Part shown: positions 12,301 through 21,854 of the stretch, piece after piece | Layout: each line of letters begins with the position of its first letter | Numbering within the stretch: position 1 is the first letter of the stretch | DNA from: Clitoria ternatea | Lineage: Eukaryota; Streptophyta; Magnoliopsida; Fabales; Fabaceae | Reading direction: 5' to 3' | DNA length: 64,000 bases | Assembly (NCBI GenBank): GCA_037962975.1 | Contig: CM075673.1 | Coordinates: forward strand, 165,684,667-165,748,666 | Program-made: the position numbers and the translations under genes | The notes under the pieces: model-generated | Database searches by the model: none | What the model was told of the DNA's origin: nothing | Seen by the model: the letters and a program-made list of their open reading frames with translations, nothing else

Positions 12301-12966
12301 ATTGATGAAGTACACTAACAATTATGATATACAATATAAGAACCAAGCTTTTCTCTTGAAAGATATTGCCATGACTCTTTTGTGGTTTGAATATTAAAAG
12401 CCATAATATATAACTCTATATCCAGATTCTGGGAAGTTTGCATAATGTCTTAAGTTCTGTAGGGCATTTGGTAGTTTGGATGAGATCTAAGTTCGAATCT
12501 TGGTGATTTCATTACCCAAAAAAGAAAGATTCTGAACCTGTTAGAACAACTTATCAAACAGTTTCATAAGATTAGATTCACATATCACCATACAAGTTCC
12601 TCCACTTCATAAATACATTGACACTTTACCACTGTGTAATTTTGCATTCTTTAAATTGATACAGCTGTTGAATAGTTGATGCTAGTTCTAATCTCTCTTC
12701 ATTGTTATCTTTCATGTGCTTAAACTGAAAATGTTCAGTTCAGTAATGAGCAAGAATCAAATGATGGTGCACCACAAGAGATAAATGCAACAACCAATAG
12801 TGAGCCAGAGTTGCTTGAGAAAGAACAAGAAGAGCAGTCCCATGTAGCCACAATGGAAGAGGGGTTAAACTACCAGCCAGATGACGGTTATACCTTGCAA
12901 GATGACATAGTTTGGGGTCATGAAACTGTGAAGAAGTTTCTCAACAAACTTGGACTCCTTGGATGA
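6327..12966 (+). CDS. CBM20 starch-binding domain protein, six exons, probable plastid targeting
   Basis: Exons read by eye: 6327-6524, 7512-7551, 7635-7795, 8149-8686, 11570-11964, 12739-12966. All junctions are GT-AG and phase-consistent, giving 519 residues. Residues 1 to about 60 are Ser/Arg-rich and poor in acid, like a chloroplast transit peptide. Residues 84 to about 175 form a CBM20 fold: KFVRVAFQL, the VVGDDPMLGSWDP turn with W113, a GHVW strand, FKFILKD, and W156 in NTIWQPGSDR. W113 and W156 are the usual glucan-stacking positions in this family. The rest is acidic and low in complexity, with a 35-residue tandem repeat, ending in WGHETVKKFLNKLGLLG. CBM20 domains bind starch or soluble glucans; no catalytic domain is present, so a scaffold or starch-associated role is inferred. 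A GTG just upstream was rejected in favour of the ATG. Intron 4 was enlarged by transposons without harming the coding frame. Confidence 0.85.
8413..8610 (+). repeat. in-frame tandem duplication inside CBM20 exon 4 (period 105 bp)
   Basis: Two in-frame copies begin at 8413 and 8518, 35 codons apart. Both encode EE(S/P)QVVSE(V/M)STF, then ILDSP(Q/E)ERL. Synonymous and conservative changes separate them, so the duplication is not recent. It lengthens the acidic tail after the CBM20 fold. Confidence 0.85.
8990..11243 (+). mobile_element. decayed Ty1/copia element in intron 4 of the CBM20 gene
   Basis: Broken copia pol pieces lie in order on the plus strand: an RT segment at about 9070-9260 (SHDRSHGTLELFQK, KILKKFNMYYC), the RT/RNase H connection at 9380-9460 (LGHWKAMKW, RYLQGTKNYIL), RNase H at 9500-9660 ending PFVIYC, and the continuation at about 10725-10860 (NNKSSTHSKHF, IDSLTKDLD). 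Stops and small indels are frequent. CCAAGTGAGAGAA at 11231-11243 is a typical copia purine tract just before the 3' LTR. Gag, protease and integrase were not seen, so the 5' part is probably deleted. Confidence 0.75.
9660..10725 (-). mobile_element. miniature LTR element (TRIM-like) nested in the copia remnant
   Basis: Two similar direct repeats, 9660-9953 and 10465 to about 10725, both start TGTTGAAATTATG and share GAATAATTGATATTG and later blocks. Between them, GCTTTGATACCA at 10453-10464 abuts the right repeat. Its complement, TGGTATCAAAGC, is a one-mismatch initiator-tRNA-Met primer binding site. CTCCCCCTCAAG next to the left repeat is a purine tract on the minus strand. The element therefore reads on the minus strand, with about 510 bp of internal sequence and no coding capacity. 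The right repeat is shortened, and the copia RNase H sequence (PFVIYC ... NNKSS) resumes on its far side. Confidence 0.75.
11244..11480 (+). repeat. 3' LTR start of the intronic copia element (right edge unknown)
   Basis: TGTTAGATTTTC follows a purine tract directly. The sequence runs AT-rich to about 11.48 kb, just before exon 5 of the host gene. The partner LTR is not seen, so the end is not fixed. Confidence 0.45.
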
Positions 12967-14873
12967 GAAGAAGTTACTTAAAGTGTATCATTCTTTAGTT
13001 TTGGCCACTTTTTGTATAATACTAGGAATTTAGTGGATGATAGAGACAGCTTTGGTTATATATTATATTCTGTGGGTTTTATATTCTGTACCTGTGGGAA
13101 AGCAAGTCATACGTGTAAAAGTTTTTATTAGAAAACATATTAAATACTTTTTATTATTCTGATATAATAAATATTTTTGTTTCTAGTTGAAAAAAAAAAT
13201 ATATCCTTAGCTTTTCATTGTGATGAAATAAGTTCTATAAAATGCTTTTATTTTTTTTCTCATTTCATTCGGATACTTTATTTATTTATGGTAGGTTTGA
13301 GTAGTTGGTGCTATGATGGTAATGGTATGAATATGCAAGTGTATGTATGTGATATGTTGAGCATTAACGATGATTATGTTGGGTATTTAGTCATTGCTTG
13401 CACTATAGATTGATGATTAGCATGCTATTCATGATTGTTTGTTGGTATGGAGCCAAGAGGAATGAGGGAAACATAGTGTGCATGAAGTTTTATAGCGATT
13501 GCAGTCAAAACAAGAAAGTTAGTGGTGTGGAGGTTGGTTCCGATACCAAAATCAGCATAATTATGGTTTTTGAGTTGATGGTAATTCATTACAGTCTCCT
13601 TGTAATCAATTACCACAGAGCAAGTTAGTTTCCTGCGTAATTGGGTCTTTGGTAATCGATTACCAGACCTTGTATAATCGATTGTCAGGCCTCTGTAATC
13701 GATTATCAATGTTAAAAAGTAAAGTTTTTAAATGTTTTGAGTAATGTAGCTCTTAAGTTTCTAATCATTAAAGAAGTTTAAAAGGTAAAAAAAAATTTTT
13801 AATTTTATTAGATCCCAATAAAATTGTTAAGGGGACGTTACAATTTTGACTTTCATCATGTGAAAACAGAAAGGATCTAGGGACAATAGGGCTTATGACA
13901 ATTTTTGTGGTGATAGACTGTGAAATGTCAACAATGGAGGACGACACATGTGGTGACTTTATTATAATTTTATCTTTATATATTATTATTCTCTTTTAGG
14001 CATTACTATATTTATTATAAAGATGAACATTGGTCAATTGGTAAAGATTATGGTCTTTTGGTGAAAGGTCATAAGTGAGATTAAACTGAATCTTCGAATA
14101 AAATTAGAAATCTAAATATTTATTTTTACCATATAATTATCCTACTTTGATTATGTATGATTTATAAGTTTAAAGTTTATTATAATTAAAAAAATAAATT
14201 GTTTATTAAAAGAAAAAGTTAAAATTATGGTTTTTTTAAAAATAAATTATGTATTTTATATTTTTATACATTAATTTGTTATGATTTATAATTTATATCA
14301 ACTATAATTATATAATCTGCAATAATATAATTGTGATTTCAATATAAGAATTTTTATATTAGTTTATAATAATTGAATTATTAAAAGCACAATAAAAATT
14401 ATTTCCTCCGTATACATTATTTCTAAATTATATAATTGTATTTTCAAATAATGATCTATTAACTGAAATATTGGACGCGTGGCGTGGTATGCAATAACAA
14501 ATTAAAATAAAAATCATAAAAAAGATGAACGAAGCTTTCGTCATCACGAAGCCCGTGAATATTCCAGGTGTTGAGTGCTTCAGTGTGGTGTGACAGTGAA
14601 GCACGAGAAGCTCCTAAAGTTGAAATCTTTTATCCTACGCTCAAGTCCACGTTACGCACCAACTCTTCCCTATCCTAGTCGTTTACTTTAGACACCTTAC
14701 ACAGCTCAAAAGGAGTCAACGAACAGAAGTCAAAACAGCGTTGCGTCAAAGTACACTTGGCCGCAGCTCACTAAAACCCCATTACCCTTAAAACACGCGA
14801 TTCCAATACGAAACGCCACCTCACCACACCGGATTGCATCGCCGACTCGAACGATTACCGGAGAAAGACCGCC
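12967..14873. other. intergenic between the CBM20 and clathrin light chain genes
   Basis: No coding frame is supported. The 13575-13710 stretch holds a cluster of GTAATCGATTAC-type palindromes (listed separately). From 14.5 kb the sequence becomes more GC-balanced; this is the likely promoter and 5' leader of the clathrin light chain gene, but I saw no confident TATA box. Confidence 0.4.
13581..13707. repeat. cluster of GTAATCGATTAC-type palindromes
   Basis: Related 12-14 bp palindromic units at 13581-13592 (GTAATTCATTAC), 13602-13613 (GTAATCAATTAC), 13651-13664 (GGTAATCGATTACC, a perfect palindrome), about 13675-13686 (ATAATCGATTGT) and 13696-13707 (GTAATCGATTAT). Spacing is 10-40 bp. Units of this type are common in legume repeats as far as I recall; function unknown. 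Confidence 0.7.
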
Positions 14874-16982
14874 ATGTCATCATCCCTCGGCAGCTCCACC
14901 CTGCCGTTCGATGACGACGGCGCCTTCGCCGGCTACGATCCCCGGCAGCGCTTCGACTCTTTCTCCAACTTCGACACCGACTCGGTGAAGCCCTCGGCTG
15001 GTGAGCTGTCTCCGATTTTCGGCAGAGGTTCATATGCCGCCGGAGATGACGTTTTATCTCAGCCGGTTCCGGAGACTCCGTCACCACCGTCGATCTACTC
15101 TCCCGCTGACGGATTCGCCGCCTTCTCTCCGGAGCAGAACGGCGAGAGCGTGGACGGTGGTTTTGTTGCCTCCGATGGCCCGATCTTACCGCCTCCGACG
15201 GATATGACGCCGGAGGAAGGGTTTGCACTAAGAGAGTGGCGAAGGTAATAGCATAGTTATCACTGTTCACTTCTTTGCTTTTGAATTGATGATGATGACT
15301 ACGACAACGACGACGATGATCCAGGCAGAACGCGATTCGGTTGGAGGAGAAGGAGAAGAAGGAGAAGGAGATGCGGTTGCAGATCATAAAGGAAGCGGAA
15401 GAGTACAAAGTTCAGTTCTACAAAAAGCGTGAGGTTAATGTTGAGAACAACAAGGCTTCTAATAGAGAAAGAGAAAAGGTAACTTTTCAGTTTCATTTTT
15501 GTTCTTTTTCTTCTTACAAAATTGAACTGGATTGAGATTTTGAATTCATTAATTCGATTCAGTCCTTTGAAATTTCAATGTCAGCCTGTGTGAAACATGC
15601 ATAGATTTCGTTTGCTTTTGATCAGTGGGGGACAAATTCATCATTAAGGCAATCCTAGAACTGTCACTTTCAATATTAGAAGTCCTCGCATAAGGAGAGC
15701 TAACAAATTGGTCTAATTTACGAGAAAATGAACAAGTGTTGCTCTAGTGGGAGAAATAAGTGAAAAATATAAACCATGTTAATGATTGCGTTGAAATTTC
15801 ACTGTGTGTACCAAGAGCTGGGAGCGATATGAATTTCTGAAAGTGGAAAACTTTCTTAGTCAAACCTGGTAGTTATTGAAGATAGATTTTTGTCAACATA
15901 TATTTATTTATTATGTAAATTATAACCTACGTAACCTAAAGCTTGATAGTGAGTTTTGGGAAATATGTTTAGATTACTTTGTGTGAGAAGTTCACATGTA
16001 TTGTCTTACTGCGCATCAGGCAAGTGCCAGAAAAATACAAGTATCTGATATTGTTAATCAGCTTGTTCATTGCTGATGTGTTAAACTAATCTTAGTCTCA
16101 GTATCATAATCTTTTTTTTCTAAAGAGGCTTTCCTTGGTTCAAGCCTTGGCAATTTTAGACTTTCAGCTCATTGTTTGACTGTCATTTTGTCGAAGTTAC
16201 AATGTTACCAGCTCTAAGAAGATTGAGAGCCACATGTACAAGTTTACCCTTCAATTTATTTACAACCTTACGAAAGAATTAGTTTCTTGCCATTTAGTTA
16301 CTATTTGTAAATCTGCAACTATTTTTGGTGTGGCCTTTTTCTATTTTAATATTTGGAACATCTATTTTCCTCTTCAACACTTGGTAATTATTTAAGTATT
16401 TTAGTTGCTGATCTGAGCATTTAATTCAGCAATTCTATCATGGTTTAATTTTCTGAACTATGAAGTTCTGATTTGATATATAGTTGAACTAACATGACAC
16501 ATGTTATGAGAATAAATGAATATATATGTGATTTCCTATGGCAAAAATCTCAATGTCTTTGAATGAAAGTGAAAATTCAATGTTTTAAGATATTGCTCAC
16601 TGAATGGCTTTGGCAGCTATTTTTGGCCAGCCAGGAGAAGTTCCATATTGAAGCAGACAAAAACTATTGGAAGGCAATCGGTGAACTCATACCACGTGAA
16701 GTGCCTGCAATAGAGAAAAGAGGGAAAAAGGATAAAGAGAAGAAGCCTTCTATTGTTGTAATTCAGGGTCCAAAGCCAGGGAAACCCACTGACCTTTCAA
16801 GAATGCGCCAGATATTGTTGAAACTCAAGCATAATCCCCCACCACACATGAAGCCCAAGCCTCCCCCATCTTCAGAAACCAAAAAGGATGCAAAAACTGG
16901 ATCTCATGATGGAGCCAGTACAAGTTCCACGCCTCCCAAGGCTGTGCCCCTGGCAACTCCGGAGGCTGTTACTGCAGCTTGA
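14874..16982 (+). CDS. CLC: clathrin light chain, three exons, 296 aa
   Basis: Exons 14874-15244, 15325-15478 and 16617-16982, all GT-AG and in phase. Clathrin light chains bind the hub of the heavy chain and regulate assembly of coated vesicles at the plasma membrane and trans-Golgi. Residues 1-120 form a Ser/Pro/Asp-rich disordered head typical of the plant family (FDDDGAFAGYDPRQRFDSFS). The family core follows: EGFALREWRRQNAIRLEEKE, then a Lys/Glu-rich helix through about residue 175 that should contact the heavy chain, and YWKAIGELIPREVP. The tail is basic and proline-rich (KPGKPTDLSRMRQILLKLK). Plant family members run from about 260 to 340 residues, so the length fits. The first ATG lies in a GC-rich region, and the reading frame after it is clean. 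Which paralogue this is among the two or three per plant genome cannot be told here. Confidence 0.93.
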
Positions 16983-18053
16983 GGTTGGTGCAATTTACTG
17001 AAACTACGTATGAAAATCAGTTTATCAAACATGTAATTGGCTTAAGTATGTGAGCATCTTGGTATATAGTTCTGTGTAGCAGCGTTTTATGTACAAAATA
17101 CCTGTAATGGTTATGTAAGAAAATACCTGGCTAGCAGTATATTCATTTCTCCTCCTCCTTTGAACTTAACATTGGCTAATTGATACCCATAGCTTTGTCC
17201 TTGCTCCTTGGATTTTGGCATTGTCTCTAGTTGTGGTGATTTAGACTAGACTACACTACCCAAAGGAAATTTTCAGGAATATATCCTGCAATGGTTTGAG
17301 CGAGTTTAAAATTTGTGTGGGTACAGACTACAGAGCTTAAAATTTCTGGAAAATCGTATTTTTTTTTTTAGCTCAACCCACAAAAATGTTGTCAGAGATT
17401 AACTTGTACATCATTAAAACTAATTGGTGGTAATTTACAATTTCTTTCCTGAATGATAATACCTCCTTCGTTGATCATACAGTTTTCCAATGTAGTCTGG
17501 GAGTTTTGTGGTTCTTCAACTTCCTAAGAGCATCTCTATATTAAAACATTATAATTCTATAATTCATGTTTTTCTGTAATGATGCATCATTTTTAATATT
17601 CATTAACAATACATCCTTTTTTATGTAACCAGAAAGCCGTCAATGTAACAAGAAAAATACATCTTTTTTATGTAGTATTTTATAATGGATGTTAAGTTAA
17701 AAAGTTATATAAATTTGTAAATAGAATTAATAAATGCATATTCCTCATAAATATTTATTGAAAAATATGTAAATTAATAATATAAATATAAATATATTTA
17801 AGTTACATAATATTTAAATATATTTAAATTATTTATTATTTATAGCATTTTAAATTATCATCATATAATAAATATTGCCCACCACACCTCCGTCATATTG
17901 TAAGTAGATGTTTGGTAAAAAAAACGCACCTTACAATAAAACGAATCTTAAAACAGTAGAGTTGCCAATGAGAACGATCGGTTCGGTCTGAACCTGATTT
18001 CAAGGTGGGTTTTAACGGGTTAGGTTGAAAAAAACCTGGGAAAATTCGGGCTA
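16983..18053. other. 3' flank of the clathrin light chain gene and spacer
   Basis: The first few hundred bases are probable 3' UTR. The rest is AT-rich with no supported gene. Confidence 0.4.
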
Positions 18054-18056
18054 TTA

Positions 18057-18224
18057 AGGTCCGTTTGGTTTATAGTTAGGGAAACGAAGTTGAGGAAATA
18101 GAAAAATTTAAGGGTTGATATTGATTTTTCATACCGATATAGTTAAATCTCTGTTTAACCGTAGAATGTATTTTTGGGTTGATTAAATAATTTGACCAAC
18201 CAAGTTTAGGATTCAAATGGACCC
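18057..18224. mobile_element. Tourist-like MITE candidate (168 bp)
   Basis: Inverted ends AGGTCCGTTTG and (read from the other side) GGGTCCATTTG, 9 of 11 matching, flanked by the 3 bp direct repeat TTA (18054-18056 and 18225-18227). TTA/TAA duplications are typical of PIF/Harbinger-derived MITEs. Non-coding. A 3 bp duplication is weak evidence alone, so copy-number support would be needed. Confidence 0.55.
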
Positions 18225-18227
18225 TTA

Positions 18228-20059
18228 GTATTGTTGCCCAAACCTGGTTTACTTTGGGTTTGACAAACTACTAGTATTATTTTGTAATATTTATAATTTA
18301 TAAAGTTTCTATATTTATTTAAATTAAATTAGTAATAGTGTATATATATAAATTGGTTTAACAGATTATCCGGATCCAGCTAGGCTTTTTATATTTGAGT
18401 TTTTGGGTTTTATTAGGTCGAGTTAAATAAGTTTGGTTTCTTTTGGATTTTTATTTTTAATGATTAAACACTCGTTTTACAGATAACTTTATTAAATAGA
18501 ATCATTTATTACTAATTAATTAATTTTTTTGTAACATTTAGGGTAGTTTGGTTCCGCGAGTAAAATAAGAAAAGACATGATAAGATAAATAAATAAAATA
18601 TAATATAATAAAAATATGATAAGATAATGGTTGGATAACCTCTAATCCTATCTAATATTTAACATTAAGAGTTAAATAAACACAATTAACATATTATATT
18701 ATAATCAATTATTATTTAATAATTAATACTATCATTAATCTCATGATTCTCACATGAAATAACACCATCAACAAAACAAAATAAAGTATGAGTTTCACCT
18801 TTGAAAAGTCAAACATAATTACCTCAGAAATTAAAGAGGCTCTAACCCATTACTAGAAATTTGTTATTTTATCTTCTTTTTTTTAAAGTCTAATTCTTAA
18901 ACAAACAAATTTCTTTGCTTACCAAAAAAAAAACAAATGTCTTTCACCCAAAAGAAACAAATAAATGTCTTAATTAAGTAAGATTAGAACTTAATTTTTT
19001 AGCATATGTTGTTTCTATACAAATACGGTAAAAACTCAAATACCCCATCTACAAACCATCTTCGTGAGTGTGTGCAACTTACAAGCCTAAAGTTGTGTTT
19101 TGAGTCTAGGAAGATTAATCGTGAAAGAAATATTATTAGAGTAGGTACTAAACATAACCTTTAGTATTGAAGAAAAGTGAACCAATATAACTCATGGTAT
19201 GTGAATCTTTTTATCCTTCTCTTTTACTTTTAGTTTGTTAAGTTTTATTAAAACATGCACACAATAGTTTATAAGGGTGTTAAAACATTTTTTAAGTTGA
19301 AAATCTTATGAAAACTAAAAGGATCTTCATTGAAGTGTTTTTCCTTAAAGGAAAACTTTGTTTAGAAACAAAAAAATCTGTTTTTAAAGAAAATCCTATA
19401 GTTTTCAAAATTTGTTGCTACACAATTGAATCTCTTCAAAAATAGAGATACCTCTTTGTATCATTGTTAAAATTATTTGTTTGGATTAAAAAATATGAAT
19501 TCTTTTATTTTAAAAATCACTTATTTGGATTAAATGTTCAAAAATTTTACAATTATTTTTTCATGTTTTCATATCTATATATTTGATAGTAAATTGATAG
19601 ATCCTGAGTCTGCTCTTACCATAGATAGCATTTAGCTTCATTCAAAGGGTTTTCTCAACAAAATCACGCAGATCTATATTTTTCTTTGTTTGATTTGTGC
19701 TTTGTTTTCATATCAATTTCTAAAATAGATAGATCTAAGCAGTGATGATGCAGAAAAGAATCTGTTTAGTATTGCTATAGTATTTTCTTGGGGGTGCTGC
19801 AAAACCATGTAGCTTTTTCAGTGGACAGCATTAATTTTCCCATGGGTTTAATATCTCAAAGTTGCACATTCAAGAATCGGTGTACAAAAGCCAATTAAGA
19901 CAGAAATTAAAACTCACAGATTCAAGAGTCATCTGGTGCGTGATCAAAAGCCAATTAAGACAGAGCAAATGAAAACAAATTCAAGAGCCCATATTCTATA
20001 CACAACATAACAATTACAAGAACCTAAAGAACATGTAATACTAGAATAAAAATACTAAA
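18228..20059. other. intergenic, no gene recognised
   Basis: AT-rich spacer with no supported coding frame. At 19868-19970 a short direct repeat (AAAAGCCAATTAAGACAGA, twice) lies downstream of the RING-H2 gene. Confidence 0.4.
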
Positions 20060-20512
20060 CTAAACAGTTCGACGACACAAAGGGCACGTGTTCTTGATGT
20101 TAAGCCATGTTGTGATACACTGTTGATGAAAAATATGGGAACAAGGTTTGGGCAAACGAATTGCTTTAGACCCATTTGGAAACACCCCAAGGCATATGGA
20201 ACACATGGAAGAAGCGTCTTGAATTCTGACATTCTCAAATTTCCTATATGATTCTTGTGTTGTAGGCACCACTCTTGCATTGTTTTCCCTGTTATAGCTA
20301 TGATTGAAATCAATGGAATCAAATATGTGCACATCTTCATTAGATCTCAAACTCCTCCCATTGCCCTGCATACTGTGATTGTGAACCAGGTCCAGAGAGT
20401 TGATGATATGAACATTATCTTCAAGAGATCTCGTGCTTCTGTTGTTGAGAGTTGAATTCATAGCATTGAAGATGTAAACTCCATCCAAAAGTAACCCTTG
20501 TGTAGACATCAT
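20060..20512 (-). CDS. RING-H2 zinc finger protein, probable E3 ubiquitin ligase, 150 aa
   Basis: A single open exon with two adjacent ATGs at the start. The C-terminus is a complete RING-H2 domain: C104, C107, C124, H126, H129, C132, C143, C146 (spacings C-x2-C-x16-C-x-H-x2-H-x2-C-x10-C-x2-C), with the conserved W136 and the CPLC end. RING-H2 domains bind two zinc ions and recruit an E2 enzyme to ubiquitinate substrates. There is no transmembrane helix, unlike the ATL family, so it should be soluble. The N-terminal 100 residues are low in complexity and contain two imperfect repeats (RSLEDNVHIINSLDLVHNHS and RSNEDVHIFDSIDFNHS). The substrate is unknown. A TATA box lies about 100 bp upstream. 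The RING is certain; the ligase role is inferred from the family. Confidence 0.88.
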   Translation of the reverse strand: MMSTQGLLLDGVYIFNAMNSTLNNRSTRSLEDNVHIINSLDLVHNHSMQGNGRSLRSNEDVHIFDSIDFNHSYNRENNARVVPTTQESYRKFENVRIQDASSMCSICLGVFPNGSKAIRLPKPCSHIFHQQCITTWLNIKNTCPLCRRTV

Positions 20513-20609
20513 CGATGATGCTTCTCACACTGACAGAGGAAAACAGGGACAGAGAGAAAACAGAGAGAAACAGAGAGTGGAAGGTGATGGAAGTGTTGAG
20601 TATGATGTA

Positions 20610-20617
20610 TATTTATA
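20610..20617 (-). promoter_or_regulatory. TATA box of the RING-H2 gene
   Basis: TATAAATA on the minus strand, about 98 bp before the ATG. This implies transcription starting near 20580-20585 and a leader of about 70 nt. Confidence 0.6.
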
Positions 20618-20649
20618 CAGAGGGGAAGGTTTGTGTTATGAATGTTGTT

Positions 20650-21410
20650 ATTTATTGCCTGAATTATCATGTAAATCTTTAGGGATACTAATTGAAAATT
20701 CTCGTACACTGCTTTATGGAATCCTCGAAATATTTCCCACATCCTTCGATTGATGCAAATGCCATTGAAACAGAAATTAGTTGCAGAAATAATTAATTGA
20801 TTAGTGCAACTGATATCAGCATTGATTACATAATCTTTTGATTGATCTGTGTTCTTAAATCAACTGATATCAACATTGATTACATAATCTAAAATCTAAA
20901 ATAGAATCTGATTTAGCATCTTGAATATTTTAACTATCTTAATGAATCTTTATATATATTTTAACTTTAAAAACGTTGTTGTAAAAGATATATATTTTTA
21001 ATATCATGTTATTAGAATAGTGAAACCAAAACCGACCAAAACTATCCACTATTACCCGATTTTATCCACCCGAATTTTTTCGGGCCAAAAGACCCAACCA
21101 AATTAGAGTGATTAAATTCGGTTAGTATGATTAAGTTTAGTTTCAGTTATTCTGATCACCCTGATGAGCCATTTAAAAAGAAGTCATAAAAATTTAAGAA
21201 AATTATAAAATATAAATAAAAGATTTATTAAGAGTTGCGATAATTCTACAGTATTAATTTATTGTATATGTTGTGTGAATTTATAAAAAGATATTGTTAA
21301 GTTGTTGCAATCAAACACAGGTATATTAAAGCTCAATTAAGATAATTTTACGAGAAGAGTGCTACTTTACTTAAACTAACTTAAATAGAATATTGTTTTA
21401 AAAAATAATT
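20650..21410. other. intergenic, no gene
   Basis: AT-rich. Around 20810-20890 a short phrase is repeated (CAACTGATATCA.CATTGATTACATAATCT, twice about 60 bp apart). No coding frame. Confidence 0.4.
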
Positions 21411-21600
21411 ATTGTTATCAAAACTGAACCGGTTTAATTGATATAATCGATTGAACCGTAAATAAATTAAATGATTAGTCTGAATTAATTCTTTATAATA
21501 AACGATTAAAACACAGTTTAATTTTAGTTTCATTACGGTTTGTTTAAACCTATATTTACACCGGTTGATTTACCGGTTAGATTTTAAAATCATTACCAAT
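21411..21600. repeat. diverged third relative of the ACCGGTT-rich hAT-type MITE
   Basis: It begins ATTGTTATCAAAACTGAACC, which matches the inverted end of copy 1 at 5.9 kb, and ends with an ACCGGTTAGATTTTAAAATC stretch. It is about 190 bp, close to the 184-186 bp of the other copies, in the opposite orientation to them. No clean 8 bp duplication was found, so it is older or damaged. Confidence 0.5.
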
Positions 21601-21854
21601 AACCATGATCGGCTAATGGCAACTACAATTGGAAACACTATTGAATCCAATTCCTTCAGAAATTTCCACATCTGCGTCCTCTTTGATTGGTATTTTAGCG
21701 TCATGTAACCAAAGAACTACATATCAGACTTGTAAACCATGAATTAGAGGAATTGATTGGATCCAAATTGCTTCCAAAAAAATCACAAGTTTTACTTTAA
21801 CCAAGCAAATTAATTAAGTACAACAACTACTTAAGTAATTACACAAAGAATTTA

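Noticed and set aside
12450..12530. Possible tRNA-derived SINE in intron 5 of the CBM20 gene (TTGGTAGTTTGG and AAGTTCGAATCTT)
   Set aside because: A- and B-box-like phrases at plausible spacing, but no tail or flanking duplication was found.
14030..14100. tRNA-like segment (TCAATTGGTAAAGA ... CTGAATCTTCGAAT)
   Set aside because: No cloverleaf can be formed by eye and the B-box match is poor; at most a SINE relic.
14821..15408. A 195-codon minus-strand frame opposite clathrin light chain exon 1
   Set aside because: Arg/Ser-rich translation from the reverse of a GC-rich exon; the sense gene is certain and spliced.
15299..15535. Extension of clathrin light chain exon 2 past its donor
   Set aside because: The frame after 15478 loses family similarity and a GT donor is present.
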